Positions 17,450-26,219 of a stretch of DNA of 64,000 nucleotides are shown here, one piece after another. Every line of letters begins with the position of its first letter. Positions within the stretch are counted from its first letter, which is position 1. Position numbers and translations under genes: made by a program. The notes under the pieces are model-generated. The model worked only from the letters and a program-made list of their open reading frames with translations. It searched no databases and was not told where the DNA came from. Source of the stretch: Leisingera daeponensis DSM 23529 (GTDB taxonomy: Bacteria; Pseudomonadota; Alphaproteobacteria; Rhodobacterales; Rhodobacteraceae); the NCBI RefSeq assembly GCF_000473145.1, contig NZ_KI421500.1, positions 2,257,725 through 2,321,724 on the forward strand, read 5' to 3'.

Positions 17450-17505
17450 CACCCTGCTCAGCTCTGCCGCGGCGTCCGGCGGACGCTCAACAGGGGCAGC
17501 CCCGG

Positions 17506-18309
17506 TTACTGTTCTGCGTTGAAGACAAACAGCGTCTCGCCGTTGATCCGGTAGCCGTTGATCAGCTCTTTCGCCTTGTCAGAGACCAGCCAGCCCTCCA
17601 GCTGCATCGCCAGGCCGTTCTTCACGTGGCCGTGCTTTTCCGGGTTCACCGGGATATAGGCATACTGGTTGAACAGCACGGGATCCCCGGCAAACAGCAG
17701 CGCCAGCCCTGCCTTGTTGCCAAAGTTCAGCCAGCTGGCACGGTCCGACATGATATAGGCATCCATGCCCGCCGCCGTGTTCAGCGCAGCCCCCATGCCT
17801 GCACCCACAGCGCGGTACCAATCCCCAAACCCTTCGGGGTCCAGCCCGGCAGCGTTCCACAGCGCCAGTTCTTTCTTGTGGGTGCCGCTGTCATCGCCGC
17901 GGCTGACGAAATTCGCCTCCGCACCGGCAATCTTTTGCAGCGCCGCGGCTGCGTCTTCTGCCCCGGCCACCCCGGCCGCATCGCCTTTGGGACCGATGAG
18001 GACAAAGTCGTTGTACATGATCTCGCGCCGGTGGGTGCCGTTGCCGCCCGCCAGAAACTTTTCCTCGGCCTTTTTGGAATGCACCAGGATCGCGTCGACG
18101 TCGCCCGCCTCGCCCAGCCGGATCGCCTGGCCGGTGCCGACCACCAGCAGCTGCACATCCAGGCCCAGATCCTTCTTGATCTCCGGCAGCAGGATCTCTG
18201 CGAGACCGGAATTGTGGAAGGAGGTGGTTACCGCCATCTTCATCTCTTCCGCCAGCGCGGCGGTGGCGAAAACCATAGATGCAATGGCACCGGCTATCAG
18301 ACGTTTCAT
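17506..18309 (-). CDS. tupA: Tungstate/molybdate-type ABC transporter substrate-binding protein
   Basis: This 267-residue periplasmic protein has a signal peptide (residues 1 to about 20, MKRLIAGAIASMVFATAALA) and an oxyanion-binding N-terminus, MAVTTSFHNSGLAEILLPE, resembling TupA. Further typical TupA stretches are AILVHSKKAEEKFL, NDFVLIGPKGD and SRGDDSGTHKKELALW. It is the last gene of tupBCA and overlaps tupC by 4 nt. Imported tungstate or molybdate would supply cofactor for molybdopterin enzymes such as SoeA. The metal preference cannot be decided from sequence. Confidence 0.88.
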   Translation of the reverse strand: MKRLIAGAIASMVFATAALAEEMKMAVTTSFHNSGLAEILLPEIKKDLGLDVQLLVVGTGQAIRLGEAGDVDAILVHSKKAEEKFLAGGNGTHRREIMYNDFVLIGPKGDAAGVAGAEDAAAALQKIAGAEANFVSRGDDSGTHKKELALWNAAGLDPEGFGDWYRAVGAGMGAALNTAAGMDAYIMSDRASWLNFGNKAGLALLFAGDPVLFNQYAYIPVNPEKHGHVKNGLAMQLEGWLVSDKAKELINGYRINGETLFVFNAEQ

Positions 18310-19019
18310 TCGACAATATCTCCGTTCAGAAAAGCACGCCCCTGCGGCGTTTGCGGCCCGGCAAAGAACACCTCCGCCGGGCTGAATTCGTGAATGCGGC
18401 CGCCCAGGACAAAGATAACCTCATCCGCCAGCCGCCGCGCCTGCCCCATGTTGTGAGTGGACATGATCAGCCGCGTGCCGCTGTCAGAGGCATCGGCCAG
18501 GATCTCTTCGATCTCACGGGTGGCGCGGCCATCAAGGGCAGCGCAAGGTTCATCCAGGAACAGAACTTCCGGCTCGCGCACCAGGGCACGGGCCAGAGCC
18601 AGCTTCTGGCGCTCGCCGCCTGACAGCATGGTGGCCTGGCGCTGCAGGATCTCTCCAAGGCCGACACGGCCCGCCCAGTCCGCCGCCCGCGCGCGCGCCT
18701 CACGGCGGCTCATGCCGGTCAGCCGCAAGGGATAGGCGATGTTGTCGCTCACCGTGCGGCGCATCATAACCGGGGTCTGGAACACGAATGCCTGCCGCTT
18801 CTGCGCCTCTTCCAGCGGGCAGGCCCAGTTCAGGCTGCCGCCGTTCATCCGCACAATGCCATGCAGCATCTTCAACAGCGTGGTCTTGCCCGCCCCGTTG
18901 GGGCCAATGACAATGGATGTTCCCCGCCCGCCAAGCGTCAGGTCAACCGGGCCGACCAGCACCTTGCCGCGCCGGCGCACCTGGGCGCCTTGGGCCACCA
19001 GCGGAAACATCTGCATCAC
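18306..19019 (-). CDS. tupC: Tungstate-type ABC transporter ATP-binding protein
   Basis: This 237-residue ATPase powers the importer. Walker A is GPNGAGKTT, the signature is LSGGERQKLALARAL, and Walker B is VLFLDEPCAALD. It overlaps both the permease gene and the binding-protein gene by 4 nt. It lacks the C-terminal TOBE/Mop domain common in ModC, which agrees with TupC over ModC. Confidence 0.88.
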   Translation of the reverse strand: MMQMFPLVAQGAQVRRRGKVLVGPVDLTLGGRGTSIVIGPNGAGKTTLLKMLHGIVRMNGGSLNWACPLEEAQKRQAFVFQTPVMMRRTVSDNIAYPLRLTGMSRREARARAADWAGRVGLGEILQRQATMLSGGERQKLALARALVREPEVLFLDEPCAALDGRATREIEEILADASDSGTRLIMSTHNMGQARRLADEVIFVLGGRIHEFSPAEVFFAGPQTPQGRAFLNGDIVE

Positions 19020-19720
19020 CAGCGCCCCTCGCTCTCGGTGCGGCCCAGCCAGTGGATCGCCAAGTTGACCGCAATCGCCAGCGCGATCAGCACAAACCCA
19101 AGCCCCAGCGCCATGGCGAACTCCCCCTTGCCTGTCTCCAGGGCAATCGCCGTGGTCAGCACCCGGGTGGCATGGTCAATGTTGCCGCCCACCACCATGA
19201 TTGCCCCGACCTCGCCGATGGCACGGCCAAACCCCGCCAGCGCCGCAGTCAGCAAGGCGCGGCGGCCGTCCCACAGCAGCGCCTGGATGCGCTGGAACTG
19301 GGTTGCGTTCATCGAGATCAGAAGATCGTGGTAATCACTCCAAAGCTCCCGCAAGGACTGATGCGCGACCGAGGCCACCAGCGGCACCACGATGATCACC
19401 TGCGCGATGATCATCGCCGTGGGCGTGAACAGCAGGCCAAAGACACCGAACGGCCCGGCGCGGGACAAGAACACATAGACAACAAGCCCCACCACCACCG
19501 GCGGCAGCCCCATCAGCGCGTTCAGCACCGCAATCGTGGCCCGCCGCAGCCGGAACCGGCGCACCGCCAGAAAGGCCGCCAGCGGCAGCGCGATGGCACA
19601 GGCGATGGCAAGCGCGGTCAGCGTCACCCGCAGGGAGCGCAGGGTGATTTCCACCAGATCCGCGTCCAGCGTCACCAGCAGCCAAAAGGCCTGGCACAGT
19701 CCTGCCCACAGATCAGTCAT
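19016..19720 (-). CDS. tupB: Tungstate-type ABC transporter permease
   Basis: This 234-residue inner-membrane protein has about five or six hydrophobic helices. The cytoplasmic EAA-like loop is visible as ALLTAALAGFGRAIGEVGAIMVVGG. It is the first gene of the tupBCA operon (start ATG 19720). The permease-ATPase-binding protein order is typical of Tup systems. Confidence 0.88.
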   Translation of the reverse strand: MTDLWAGLCQAFWLLVTLDADLVEITLRSLRVTLTALAIACAIALPLAAFLAVRRFRLRRATIAVLNALMGLPPVVVGLVVYVFLSRAGPFGVFGLLFTPTAMIIAQVIIVVPLVASVAHQSLRELWSDYHDLLISMNATQFQRIQALLWDGRRALLTAALAGFGRAIGEVGAIMVVGGNIDHATRVLTTAIALETGKGEFAMALGLGFVLIALAIAVNLAIHWLGRTESEGRW

Positions 19721-20059
19721 CCCGCTCGCTCAACTCCGCATCAGCCCGGTCAGACCGGGTCTAACACCCTCTGACGGATTTCAAAATCACAGGAGGAGGC
19801 ATTGGAACAGCTAAAAACGGCAGAGCTCTGGAAAAAGGCCCGTTTCACCACCATATCAACCCGGTCAGTCAAAGGCTTAGCACTGAAACCCCGGCTCCGG
19901 CGGGGTCCTCCGGCAAGGGCACTCCGGCCCATGCCGCCTGTTAGCGCCAAATCACCGCATTTGGCCGCAAATCCATTCACGCGCGCTTGCGTGCGCGTTT
20001 TGAACGTGAAACAACCCCCGCCCAAAGTGTCACCCTGGACGCAACCTTGAGGAAACGCC
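19721..20059. other. Divergent region tupB/nadA with inverted repeats
   Basis: These 339 bases hold the promoters of tupBCA (minus) and nadABC (plus). Visible structure: a perfect inverted repeat at 19946-19965, a second (TTCACG ... CGTGAA) just downstream at about 19975-20008 enclosing alternating GC sequence, and a short CCCCG/CGGGG hairpin near 19890. Open frames here (about 82 and 109 codons) overlap each other and have no recognisable protein features. Confidence 0.5.
19946..19965. promoter_or_regulatory. Inverted repeat upstream of nadA
   Basis: GCCAAAT at 19946-19952 and ATTTGGC at 19959-19965 form a perfect 7-bp inverted repeat with a 6-nt spacer, about 95 bp upstream of the nadA start. 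It has the form of a dimeric repressor site. The alphaproteobacterial NAD regulators I remember use a different sequence, so the binding protein is unassigned. Confidence 0.4.
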
Positions 20060-21112
20060 ATGTTCGACCTGCAATCCATGCGGGATCAGCTCGCCGCCCA
20101 CTATGATCTGGCCCCCAACCCGGCCTTGGCCGAACAGATGGCAGACATCTACGCGCGTATGAACCGCGTGGTGAACCCTATCGAATGGGCCGCCCATGCG
20201 CCTTACGTTGCGGCGATTCTGGAGCTGAAGAAGCAGCGCAACGCGGTGATTCTGGCGCATAACTACATGACGCCGGAGATCTATCACGGCATCTCGGACT
20301 TTGTCGGCGACAGCCTGCAACTGGCGATTGAGGCCACCCGGGTCGAGGCCGACGTGATCGTGCAGTGCGGCGTGCATTTCATGGCCGAAACCTCCAAGAT
20401 CCTGAGCCCGGAGAAAACCGTGCTGATCCCCGACATGGAGGCTGGCTGCTCCCTGGCCGAGAGCATCACCGCCGAAGGTGTCGCGGAAATGCGCCGCCGC
20501 TACCCGGGCGCGCCGGTCGTCACCTATGTGAACACCACGGCTGAGGTCAAAGCCGCGTCGGACATTTGCTGCACCTCCTCCAACGCCGCGCAGATCGTTG
20601 CGGCGATGGAAGAAGACACCATCATCATGACGCCGGACCAGTACCTGGCCCAGAACATTGCCCAGCAGGTTCCGCAAAAGAACATCGTTTGGTGGGAGGG
20701 CTCCTGCATCGTGCATGAGCAGTACACCGCCAAGGACCTGCGCGATTTCCGCGAGTGGAACCCGGGCACCCGGCTGATCGCGCATCCCGAATGCCCGCCC
20801 GATGTTGTGGCCGAGGCCGATTTCTCCGGCTCCACCAGCGGTATCGTCAAATACGTGACCGACGAAAAGCCGGAAAAAGCTCTGCTGATCACCGAATGCT
20901 CGATGGCCTCGAACATCGCCGATCAGCTGCCTGAGGTGGAGTTTGTTGGCCCCTGCAACATGTGCCCCTACATGAAGAAGATCACGCTGGAGAAAGTCCT
21001 GTGGTCGCTGCACACCATGACCGAGCCGGTCGAGGTTGATCCCGAAGTGGCCGCAAAGGCGCGTGTCGCGGTGCAGCGGATGATCGACCTTTCGCAGAAA
21101 CTGGGCATCTGA
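20060..21112 (+). CDS. nadA: Quinolinate synthase A
   Basis: NadA condenses iminoaspartate with dihydroxyacetone phosphate to quinolinate in NAD biosynthesis. The 350-residue protein shows the three regions that hold the cluster cysteines: VQCGVHFMAE, IAHPECPPDV and CNMCPYMKK. AHNYMTPEIYHG is the typical substrate-binding stretch. It is the first gene of nadABC, with TTGAGGAAA upstream of ATG 20060. It is a cytoplasmic 4Fe-4S enzyme sensitive to oxygen. Confidence 0.95.
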   Translation: MFDLQSMRDQLAAHYDLAPNPALAEQMADIYARMNRVVNPIEWAAHAPYVAAILELKKQRNAVILAHNYMTPEIYHGISDFVGDSLQLAIEATRVEADVIVQCGVHFMAETSKILSPEKTVLIPDMEAGCSLAESITAEGVAEMRRRYPGAPVVTYVNTTAEVKAASDICCTSSNAAQIVAAMEEDTIIMTPDQYLAQNIAQQVPQKNIVWWEGSCIVHEQYTAKDLRDFREWNPGTRLIAHPECPPDVVAEADFSGSTSGIVKYVTDEKPEKALLITECSMASNIADQLPEVEFVGPCNMCPYMKKITLEKVLWSLHTMTEPVEVDPEVAAKARVAVQRMIDLSQKLGI

Positions 21113-21115
21113 TCC

Positions 21116-22672
21116 GTGGTCGAAACCGGCCGCATTGTCATTGCCGGCGCAGGCTTGGGCGCGCTGTACGCTGCGCTTGAGCTGGCCCCCAGGCCGGTCC
21201 TGGTGATCTCTCCCGAAACCCTGGGGGAAGGCGCAAGCTCAGCCTGGGCGCAGGGCGGTGTGGCCGCTGCCATGGCCAATCACGACACGCCGGAAGCCCA
21301 CGCCGCGGATACTCTGCAGGCCGGTGCCGGCACCGTCGACCCGGAGGTCGCCGCGATGGTCACCCGGGTGGCCCGCGAGCATATCGTCGACCTGACCGAG
21401 CTTGGCACCCCCTTCGACCGCGACGCCGACGGCAATTATGTGATGAGCCGCGAAGCCGCCCATTCCGCCGCTCGCGTGGTGCGGGTCAAGGGCGATCAGG
21501 CTGGCGATCAGATCATGCGGACGCTGATTGCCGCGGTCCGCGCAGCCCCCTCTGTGCAGGTTCTGGAAAACACCCAGGCCGTGCGGCTGGAGGCCGAGGG
21601 CAGCACCGTCACCGGCATCTGGATCACCCGCGCCGACGCGCCCTCAGCCCCGGTGCTGATCAAGGCACCCGGCGTGCTGCTGGCGGGCGGCGGCTCCGGC
21701 GGGCTTTATGCCCACACCACCAACCCGCCCCGCATCCGCGGCCAGGTGATCGGCTTTGCCGCGCGCGCGGGCGCCCGCATCGCGGATCCGGAATTCGTGC
21801 AATTCCATCCCACCGCCTTTGACATCGGCGAGGACCCCGCGCCGCTGGCGACCGAGGCCCTGCGCGGCGAAGGCGCGGTGCTGATTAATGCAACTGGCGA
21901 GCGCTTCATGCTGGCCGCGCACCCGGATGCAGAGCTTGCACCCCGCGACATCGTTGCGCGCGCCATCTTTGCCGAAACCCAGGCTGGCCGCCGCCCGATG
22001 CTCGACACCCGCGCAGCGCTCGGGCCCGAGGTGCTGACCCGCTTCCCAACGGTCGCCGAAACCTGCGCCCGTGCGGGCATCGACCCGGTGCAGGAGCCGA
22101 TCCCCGTTGCCGTCGCCGCCCACTACCACATGGGCGGGGTCGAGGCCGACATGAAAGGCCGCACCAGCCTGAAACATCTCTGGGTCTGCGGCGAGGCTTC
22201 CTCCACCGGCCTGCATGGTGCCAACCGGCTCGCCTCCAACGGTTTGCTGGAGGCGCTGGTCTATGCCCGCAACGCGGCCCAGGACATGGCCTCTTTGGAC
22301 AGCCCGCCAGACGCAGAAGACGTCCGCCCCAGTTTTCCGGAAGGCGGACAGGAAATGGATCAGGCTGCGCTGGAAAGCCTGCGGCAGACCATGACCGCCC
22401 ACGCCGGGGTGCGCCGTACCGGCGCCGGCCTGAAACAAGCGCTGGCCTCCATCGCCCGGCTTGAGGCCGAACAGGCGGCAGACGAAAACTTCATCAACAT
22501 GTGCGCCACCGCCACGCTGATCGCTGCCGCCGCGCTAAGGCGCGAAGAGAGCCGCGGCGGCCATTTCCGCGACGATTTCCCCAAGGCCGACCCCGCGCAG
22601 GCCCACCGCACCCGCATCACCCTGGACGAGGCCCTGGCCATCCGCGCCGAGGCCGTGAAGGAACTGACATGA
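21116..22672 (+). CDS. nadB: L-aspartate oxidase
   Basis: NadB oxidises aspartate to iminoaspartate for NadA. The 518-residue flavoprotein has an N-terminal FAD motif (IVIAGAGLGALYAALELAPR), a conserved SSAWAQGGVAAAM stretch and the active-site segment FVQFHPTAFDIG. HGANRLASNGLLEALVYARNAA closes the FAD domain. The start is GTG at 21116, 3 nt after nadA. The stop overlaps the nadC start by 4 nt. Confidence 0.94.
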   Translation: MVETGRIVIAGAGLGALYAALELAPRPVLVISPETLGEGASSAWAQGGVAAAMANHDTPEAHAADTLQAGAGTVDPEVAAMVTRVAREHIVDLTELGTPFDRDADGNYVMSREAAHSAARVVRVKGDQAGDQIMRTLIAAVRAAPSVQVLENTQAVRLEAEGSTVTGIWITRADAPSAPVLIKAPGVLLAGGGSGGLYAHTTNPPRIRGQVIGFAARAGARIADPEFVQFHPTAFDIGEDPAPLATEALRGEGAVLINATGERFMLAAHPDAELAPRDIVARAIFAETQAGRRPMLDTRAALGPEVLTRFPTVAETCARAGIDPVQEPIPVAVAAHYHMGGVEADMKGRTSLKHLWVCGEASSTGLHGANRLASNGLLEALVYARNAAQDMASLDSPPDAEDVRPSFPEGGQEMDQAALESLRQTMTAHAGVRRTGAGLKQALASIARLEAEQAADENFINMCATATLIAAAALRREESRGGHFRDDFPKADPAQAHRTRITLDEALAIRAEAVKELT

Positions 22673-23523
22673 GCACCCACTTCGCCACCCTGCCCGACCT
22701 GATCCTGGAACCGATGGTGCGCGCCGCCCTGATGGAGGACCTGGGCCAGAACGGTGACATCACCACCCGCGCGGTGATCCCGGCCTCTGCCACCTACGCC
22801 GCCCGGCTGAACGCCCGCGAGGACGGCGTGGTGTCGGGAATGCAAATCGCCCGCATCGCCTTTCACCTGGTCGATGCCGGGCTGAAGGTGGACACCCTCC
22901 TGTCCGACGGCAGCCCTTGCAAGAAGGGCGACACCTTGATGACCATCGAAGGCTCCGCCGCCTCGATCCTGTCGGGGGAGCGTGTTGCGCTGAACTTTGC
23001 CGGCCGGCTGACAGGCATCGCCACCCTGACCGCGGCCTTTGCCGCGCAAACCAAGGGCACCGCCACCCGCATCACCTGCACCCGCAAGACAACACCGGGC
23101 CTGCGCATCGCCGAGAAACAGGCGGTGCTGCACGGCGGCGGCTTTAACCACCGCTTCGGCCTGTCGGATGCGATCCTGATCAAGGACAACCACATTGCCG
23201 CTGCGGGCGGGATCAAGGCCGTGCTCGACGCCGCCAAGGCCAGCGTCAGCCATATGATGAAGGTCGAGATTGAGGTCGACACCCTGGATCAGCTGGCCGA
23301 GGTCATCGCCACCGGCGGCGCCGATGTGGTTCTGCTCGACAACATGGATACGCCCACGCTGGCCAAAGCAGTCGAGATGGCCAGGGGCCAGGTGGTGACT
23401 GAGGCCTCCGGCAACATGCGGCAGGAGCGCATTGCCGAAGTGGCAGCGACCGGCGTCGACTACATCTCTTCCGGTGCGCTCACCCATTCGGCCCGAACCC
23501 TCGATCTGGGCCTCGACTTCTGA
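22669..23523 (+). CDS. nadC: Nicotinate-nucleotide pyrophosphorylase (carboxylating)
   Basis: NadC makes nicotinate mononucleotide from quinolinate and PRPP. The 284-residue protein has the N-terminal GDITTRAV region, the catalytic TRKTTPGLRIAEKQAVLHGGG and the barrel motif IKDNHIAAAGG. VLLDNMDTPTLAKAV and EASGNMRQERIAE follow in the usual order. Start ATG 22669 overlaps nadB (ATGA). A nested stem-loop follows the stop. Confidence 0.95.
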   Translation: MSTHFATLPDLILEPMVRAALMEDLGQNGDITTRAVIPASATYAARLNAREDGVVSGMQIARIAFHLVDAGLKVDTLLSDGSPCKKGDTLMTIEGSAASILSGERVALNFAGRLTGIATLTAAFAAQTKGTATRITCTRKTTPGLRIAEKQAVLHGGGFNHRFGLSDAILIKDNHIAAAGGIKAVLDAAKASVSHMMKVEIEVDTLDQLAEVIATGGADVVLLDNMDTPTLAKAVEMARGQVVTEASGNMRQERIAEVAATGVDYISSGALTHSARTLDLGLDF

Positions 23524-23533
23524 TTTTCCAAAG

Positions 23534-23573
23534 CGGGCAAGCTGCGGCTGGCAGGCCCTCACCTGCCTGCCCG
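23534..23573. terminator. Nested stem-loop between nadC and glucosyltransferase gene
   Basis: An inner stem GGCAGG (23550-23555) / CCTGCC (23562-23567) sits inside an outer stem CGGGCA (23534-23539) / TGCCCG (23568-23573). It lies between two convergent 3' ends and could serve both. Only a short T-rich stretch follows on the plus strand. Confidence 0.55.
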
Positions 23574-23583
23574 ATCTGTTTCG

Positions 23584-25053
23584 CTAATCCGCCTGACGCA
23601 GCTGACGGGCCGCTTCAAGCTTGTCCTGCCGCAGCGCCTCGGGCGACAGCATCAGTACAGAACCGCCGTCGATCTGGCGCACCTCGAAGCCTGTCCGGCC
23701 CAGCAAACCGGCGCGCAATTCCTCCGGCAGTTGCGTGCAATCTTCAGGACGGCTTTCGCACATTACAATCTCGCGCCCGGTGAGATAGTGCAGGCGGAAC
23801 GCAACCGAGTGGTGCTTTTGCAGATCCGATTTGCGGGCTGCCTCCAGCGACAGATAGGTGCCGGTGACGTACACCGGACCTTGCCCTTCAGCCAGCTCCG
23901 CTGCCATTACCCGGCTCACCCTGTGCCATTCAGACAGAACCCGGTGGGTCAGCCCGCCAAAGATCACATGGACCGCGGTCACGGCAAACAGCAGGTTCCG
24001 GCTCAGCCGCGGCCGCCCGCTGTCGCGCAGCGTCAAGACGAACAGACCGATGAACATGGCCCCGAAGATCCACAGGAACCCGCCAGAGCGCACTGGCATG
24101 TCGATACCGCTGCGGATCACCTGCAGGCAAATCAGCGCGAGCCCCAGCGCTGCCCCGGACAGCAGGTAAATCGCCCGCCATTTGTCCTGCCGCAGCACGC
24201 CCCAAACCGCGCAGGCCAGCAAGCCCCACTGCAACAGCACCAGCACCGTGTTGTTATAGGCCCCCTTCTGCGCCAGGCTGACCAGGAACTGCCAGGCAAG
24301 TTTGGAGTTTTCCAGCGCCGACGCCAGATCCCGGGCCGGACTGGGGTTGCGCCATTCCGCCATCGGCACGCCGAACACCCCATGCACAGCATAGTTCAGC
24401 GAATAGATTGCCAGCATGCCCAGCGCGAAACTGGCAATGAACAGCGCCAGCAGCCCCGCAAGATCCCTGGCGGAGCGCGCGACGCCCGCGCGTGTCAGGC
24501 TCAGCGCCAGGATCAGGAACGGATAGGTGGTGTAGGCCATCAGCGAAACCGGCACAAACACCAGCATCAGCCAGCGGCAGGCCCGCTCGCTCAGCCGGGT
24601 GGCCAGCCAAGCGTAAAGCGCAACAATCGCCAGCCCGGGGATCAGCGTATTGAACCACAATGAAATCAGCACCCAAGGCAGGCCGAGACCAGCAATCAGT
24701 GCTACCATCACCCGCTGCCAGATCTCTGCTTCCCGGCCAAAGGCGTTGTGCACCAGGCAGCCAAGGTAGACAGCCCACAGAAATTGATAGGCGAGGAAAT
24801 TCAGCCAGGCGGGCGTCACGAAACCGCGCAGGTGCCACAGGTAATTCACCCAGCGCCCCTCAGTCAGGGTCTTTGAGTAAAACAGCGATGGATCTGCCAG
24901 CAGCGCGGGGTAGTCATCATGCCGGATCATCGGATCCGGCAGCTGGAACAGCGCGGTCAGCAGCAGCATCGAAAAGACCGCTGCCACCGTGACCGGCAGC
25001 TGCGGCAGGGCGCGCCGCGGCGCAACGCTGCTGCCGGCAGAGGCCAGTGTCAT
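23584..25053 (-). CDS. Membrane glucosyltransferase (GtrII-like)
   Basis: This 489-residue polytopic protein resembles the GT-C fold glucosyltransferases of serotype-conversion clusters. After a first helix (VAAVFSMLLLTALFQL) comes the acidic loop DPMIRHDDYPALLADPS, which fits the Asp/Glu-rich catalytic loop of GT-C enzymes that use undecaprenyl-phosphate sugar. About ten hydrophobic segments follow, and a soluble C-terminal domain of about 120 residues. It is last in the operon and overlaps the methyltransferase gene by 4 nt. With GtrA and GtrB it would transfer a sugar to a periplasmic glycan. The acceptor is unknown. Confidence 0.78.
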   Translation of the reverse strand: MTLASAGSSVAPRRALPQLPVTVAAVFSMLLLTALFQLPDPMIRHDDYPALLADPSLFYSKTLTEGRWVNYLWHLRGFVTPAWLNFLAYQFLWAVYLGCLVHNAFGREAEIWQRVMVALIAGLGLPWVLISLWFNTLIPGLAIVALYAWLATRLSERACRWLMLVFVPVSLMAYTTYPFLILALSLTRAGVARSARDLAGLLALFIASFALGMLAIYSLNYAVHGVFGVPMAEWRNPSPARDLASALENSKLAWQFLVSLAQKGAYNNTVLVLLQWGLLACAVWGVLRQDKWRAIYLLSGAALGLALICLQVIRSGIDMPVRSGGFLWIFGAMFIGLFVLTLRDSGRPRLSRNLLFAVTAVHVIFGGLTHRVLSEWHRVSRVMAAELAEGQGPVYVTGTYLSLEAARKSDLQKHHSVAFRLHYLTGREIVMCESRPEDCTQLPEELRAGLLGRTGFEVRQIDGGSVLMLSPEALRQDKLEAARQLRQAD

Positions 25054-25814
25054 CCCGCGGCCTCCTGCAGGCGGCGGGCGCGGCGGGCCAGCACAGCGGC
25101 GCGGCCCTGAGCGATTCTGGTCACCATCGGCTGCGGCATGAGCGAGACAATGCCGCGCCGCATCCGCCAGCCCAGGCTGCCCGCCAGCGGCACCTTCTGC
25201 CCCGCCGGGATTTCGGTTGCCAGCACCTCTTGCGGCAGCCCTTCCCGGCCCGCGGCGTTGGCATAAAGCACGGTGTTATAGCGGTACCAAGGCTCGACGC
25301 CCTGCATGTGCTTCAGCCGGGGGCGGGCAAAGTCAAAGGCGGTGAACCCGCGCGCGGCGAACATTTCCTGCCAGAAGGACAGCGGTTTTTCGTTGATATG
25401 GAACTCGCCCCCCTGCCCCGGCACCGCGGCCGAGAACAGCACCCGGTCGGCGTGGCGGGTCAGGCTGCCGACCAGCTTCTCCGAGGCTGCCTCCGGCAGG
25501 TGCTCCCCCACCTCAAGGCTCTGCGCCAGGTCGAACTTGCGGCCCAGGTCAAAGGGTTTGGTCAGGTCAGCGGCGTGAAACTGCTGGCGCGGGATCGCCA
25601 GCCGGTCGCGGTCGACATAATCGCCGTCAACGCCAGCCACATCTGTCACACCGGCCTTGATCCACTCGCTCAGCCACACGCCGCGGCCACTGCCCAGGTC
25701 CAATACGCTGCCCGCCTGCAGATGAGGCTGAACCACCGAAATCATCGCCTGCGCCGAGGAGCGCGCGCCCTGGTCGATGTAGTCATAAAACTCGTTGGAA
25801 TAGATATGGGACAT
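25050..25814 (-). CDS. SAM-dependent methyltransferase in gtr-like cluster
   Basis: This 254-residue protein has a clear SAM motif, SVLDLGSGRGVWLSEWIKAG (about residues 36-55), followed by VAGVDGDYVDRDRL carrying the acidic ribose ligand, and LVLS-type motif SLEVGEHLPEAAS. It opens with IYSNEFYDYIDQGARSSAQ, as in sugar- or lipid-modifying methyltransferases of surface-glycan clusters. It overlaps the glucosyltransferase gene and follows gtrA by 18 nt. The substrate may be the transferred sugar or its lipid carrier; this is inference. Confidence 0.8.
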   Translation of the reverse strand: MSHIYSNEFYDYIDQGARSSAQAMISVVQPHLQAGSVLDLGSGRGVWLSEWIKAGVTDVAGVDGDYVDRDRLAIPRQQFHAADLTKPFDLGRKFDLAQSLEVGEHLPEAASEKLVGSLTRHADRVLFSAAVPGQGGEFHINEKPLSFWQEMFAARGFTAFDFARPRLKHMQGVEPWYRYNTVLYANAAGREGLPQEVLATEIPAGQKVPLAGSLGWRMRRGIVSLMPQPMVTRIAQGRAAVLARRARRLQEAAG

Positions 25815-25832
25815 GATTGCTCCGAACTTTAG

Positions 25833-26219
25833 TCAGCCAGCCGCGGCATACACCCAGAGGCGGAAGATGATGAAATTCTGAACCGGCAAGATCACCGTGA
25901 CGGCTGCGGCGGACAGCCAGTCCGCCCAGCCAAGCGCCGGGCCGATGAAACCCGTGATCAGCGCCGAAACGGCAAAACCGGCAGCAATGGTGCAGGCAAA
26001 CCGCGCCATCTGATCCGGCAGGCCCAAAGGGCGGCGGAAGGTCCACCAGGTTTGCAGCACATATTGCACCGCAACCGCACCAGAAAAGGCCAGCGCATTG
26101 GCTGCACCCTGCTCCGTCCCCGCGGCCAGCAGCGCGGTATAGGCCAGCACATACAGCCCCGCGACCGTCGCGCCGACGATGGAGAAGCGCAGGATCTGCC
26201 CGGTGTCCGCCATGCTCAC
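25833..26219 (-). CDS. GtrA-family membrane protein
   Basis: This 128-residue protein consists of four hydrophobic helices, the GtrA pattern, starting ILRFSIVGATVAGLYVLAYTALLAAG. GtrA proteins are thought to flip undecaprenyl-phosphate-linked sugar across the inner membrane. Start ATG 26219 overlaps the gtrB-like gene stop by 4 nt. Confidence 0.85.
   Translation of the reverse strand: MSMADTGQILRFSIVGATVAGLYVLAYTALLAAGTEQGAANALAFSGAVAVQYVLQTWWTFRRPLGLPDQMARFACTIAAGFAVSALITGFIGPALGWADWLSAAAVTVILPVQNFIIFRLWVYAAAG

Noticed and set aside
19721..20059. NAD-sensing riboswitch upstream of nadA
   Set aside because: I see inverted repeats but no match to a known NAD riboswitch layout, and such elements are not known to me from this group.
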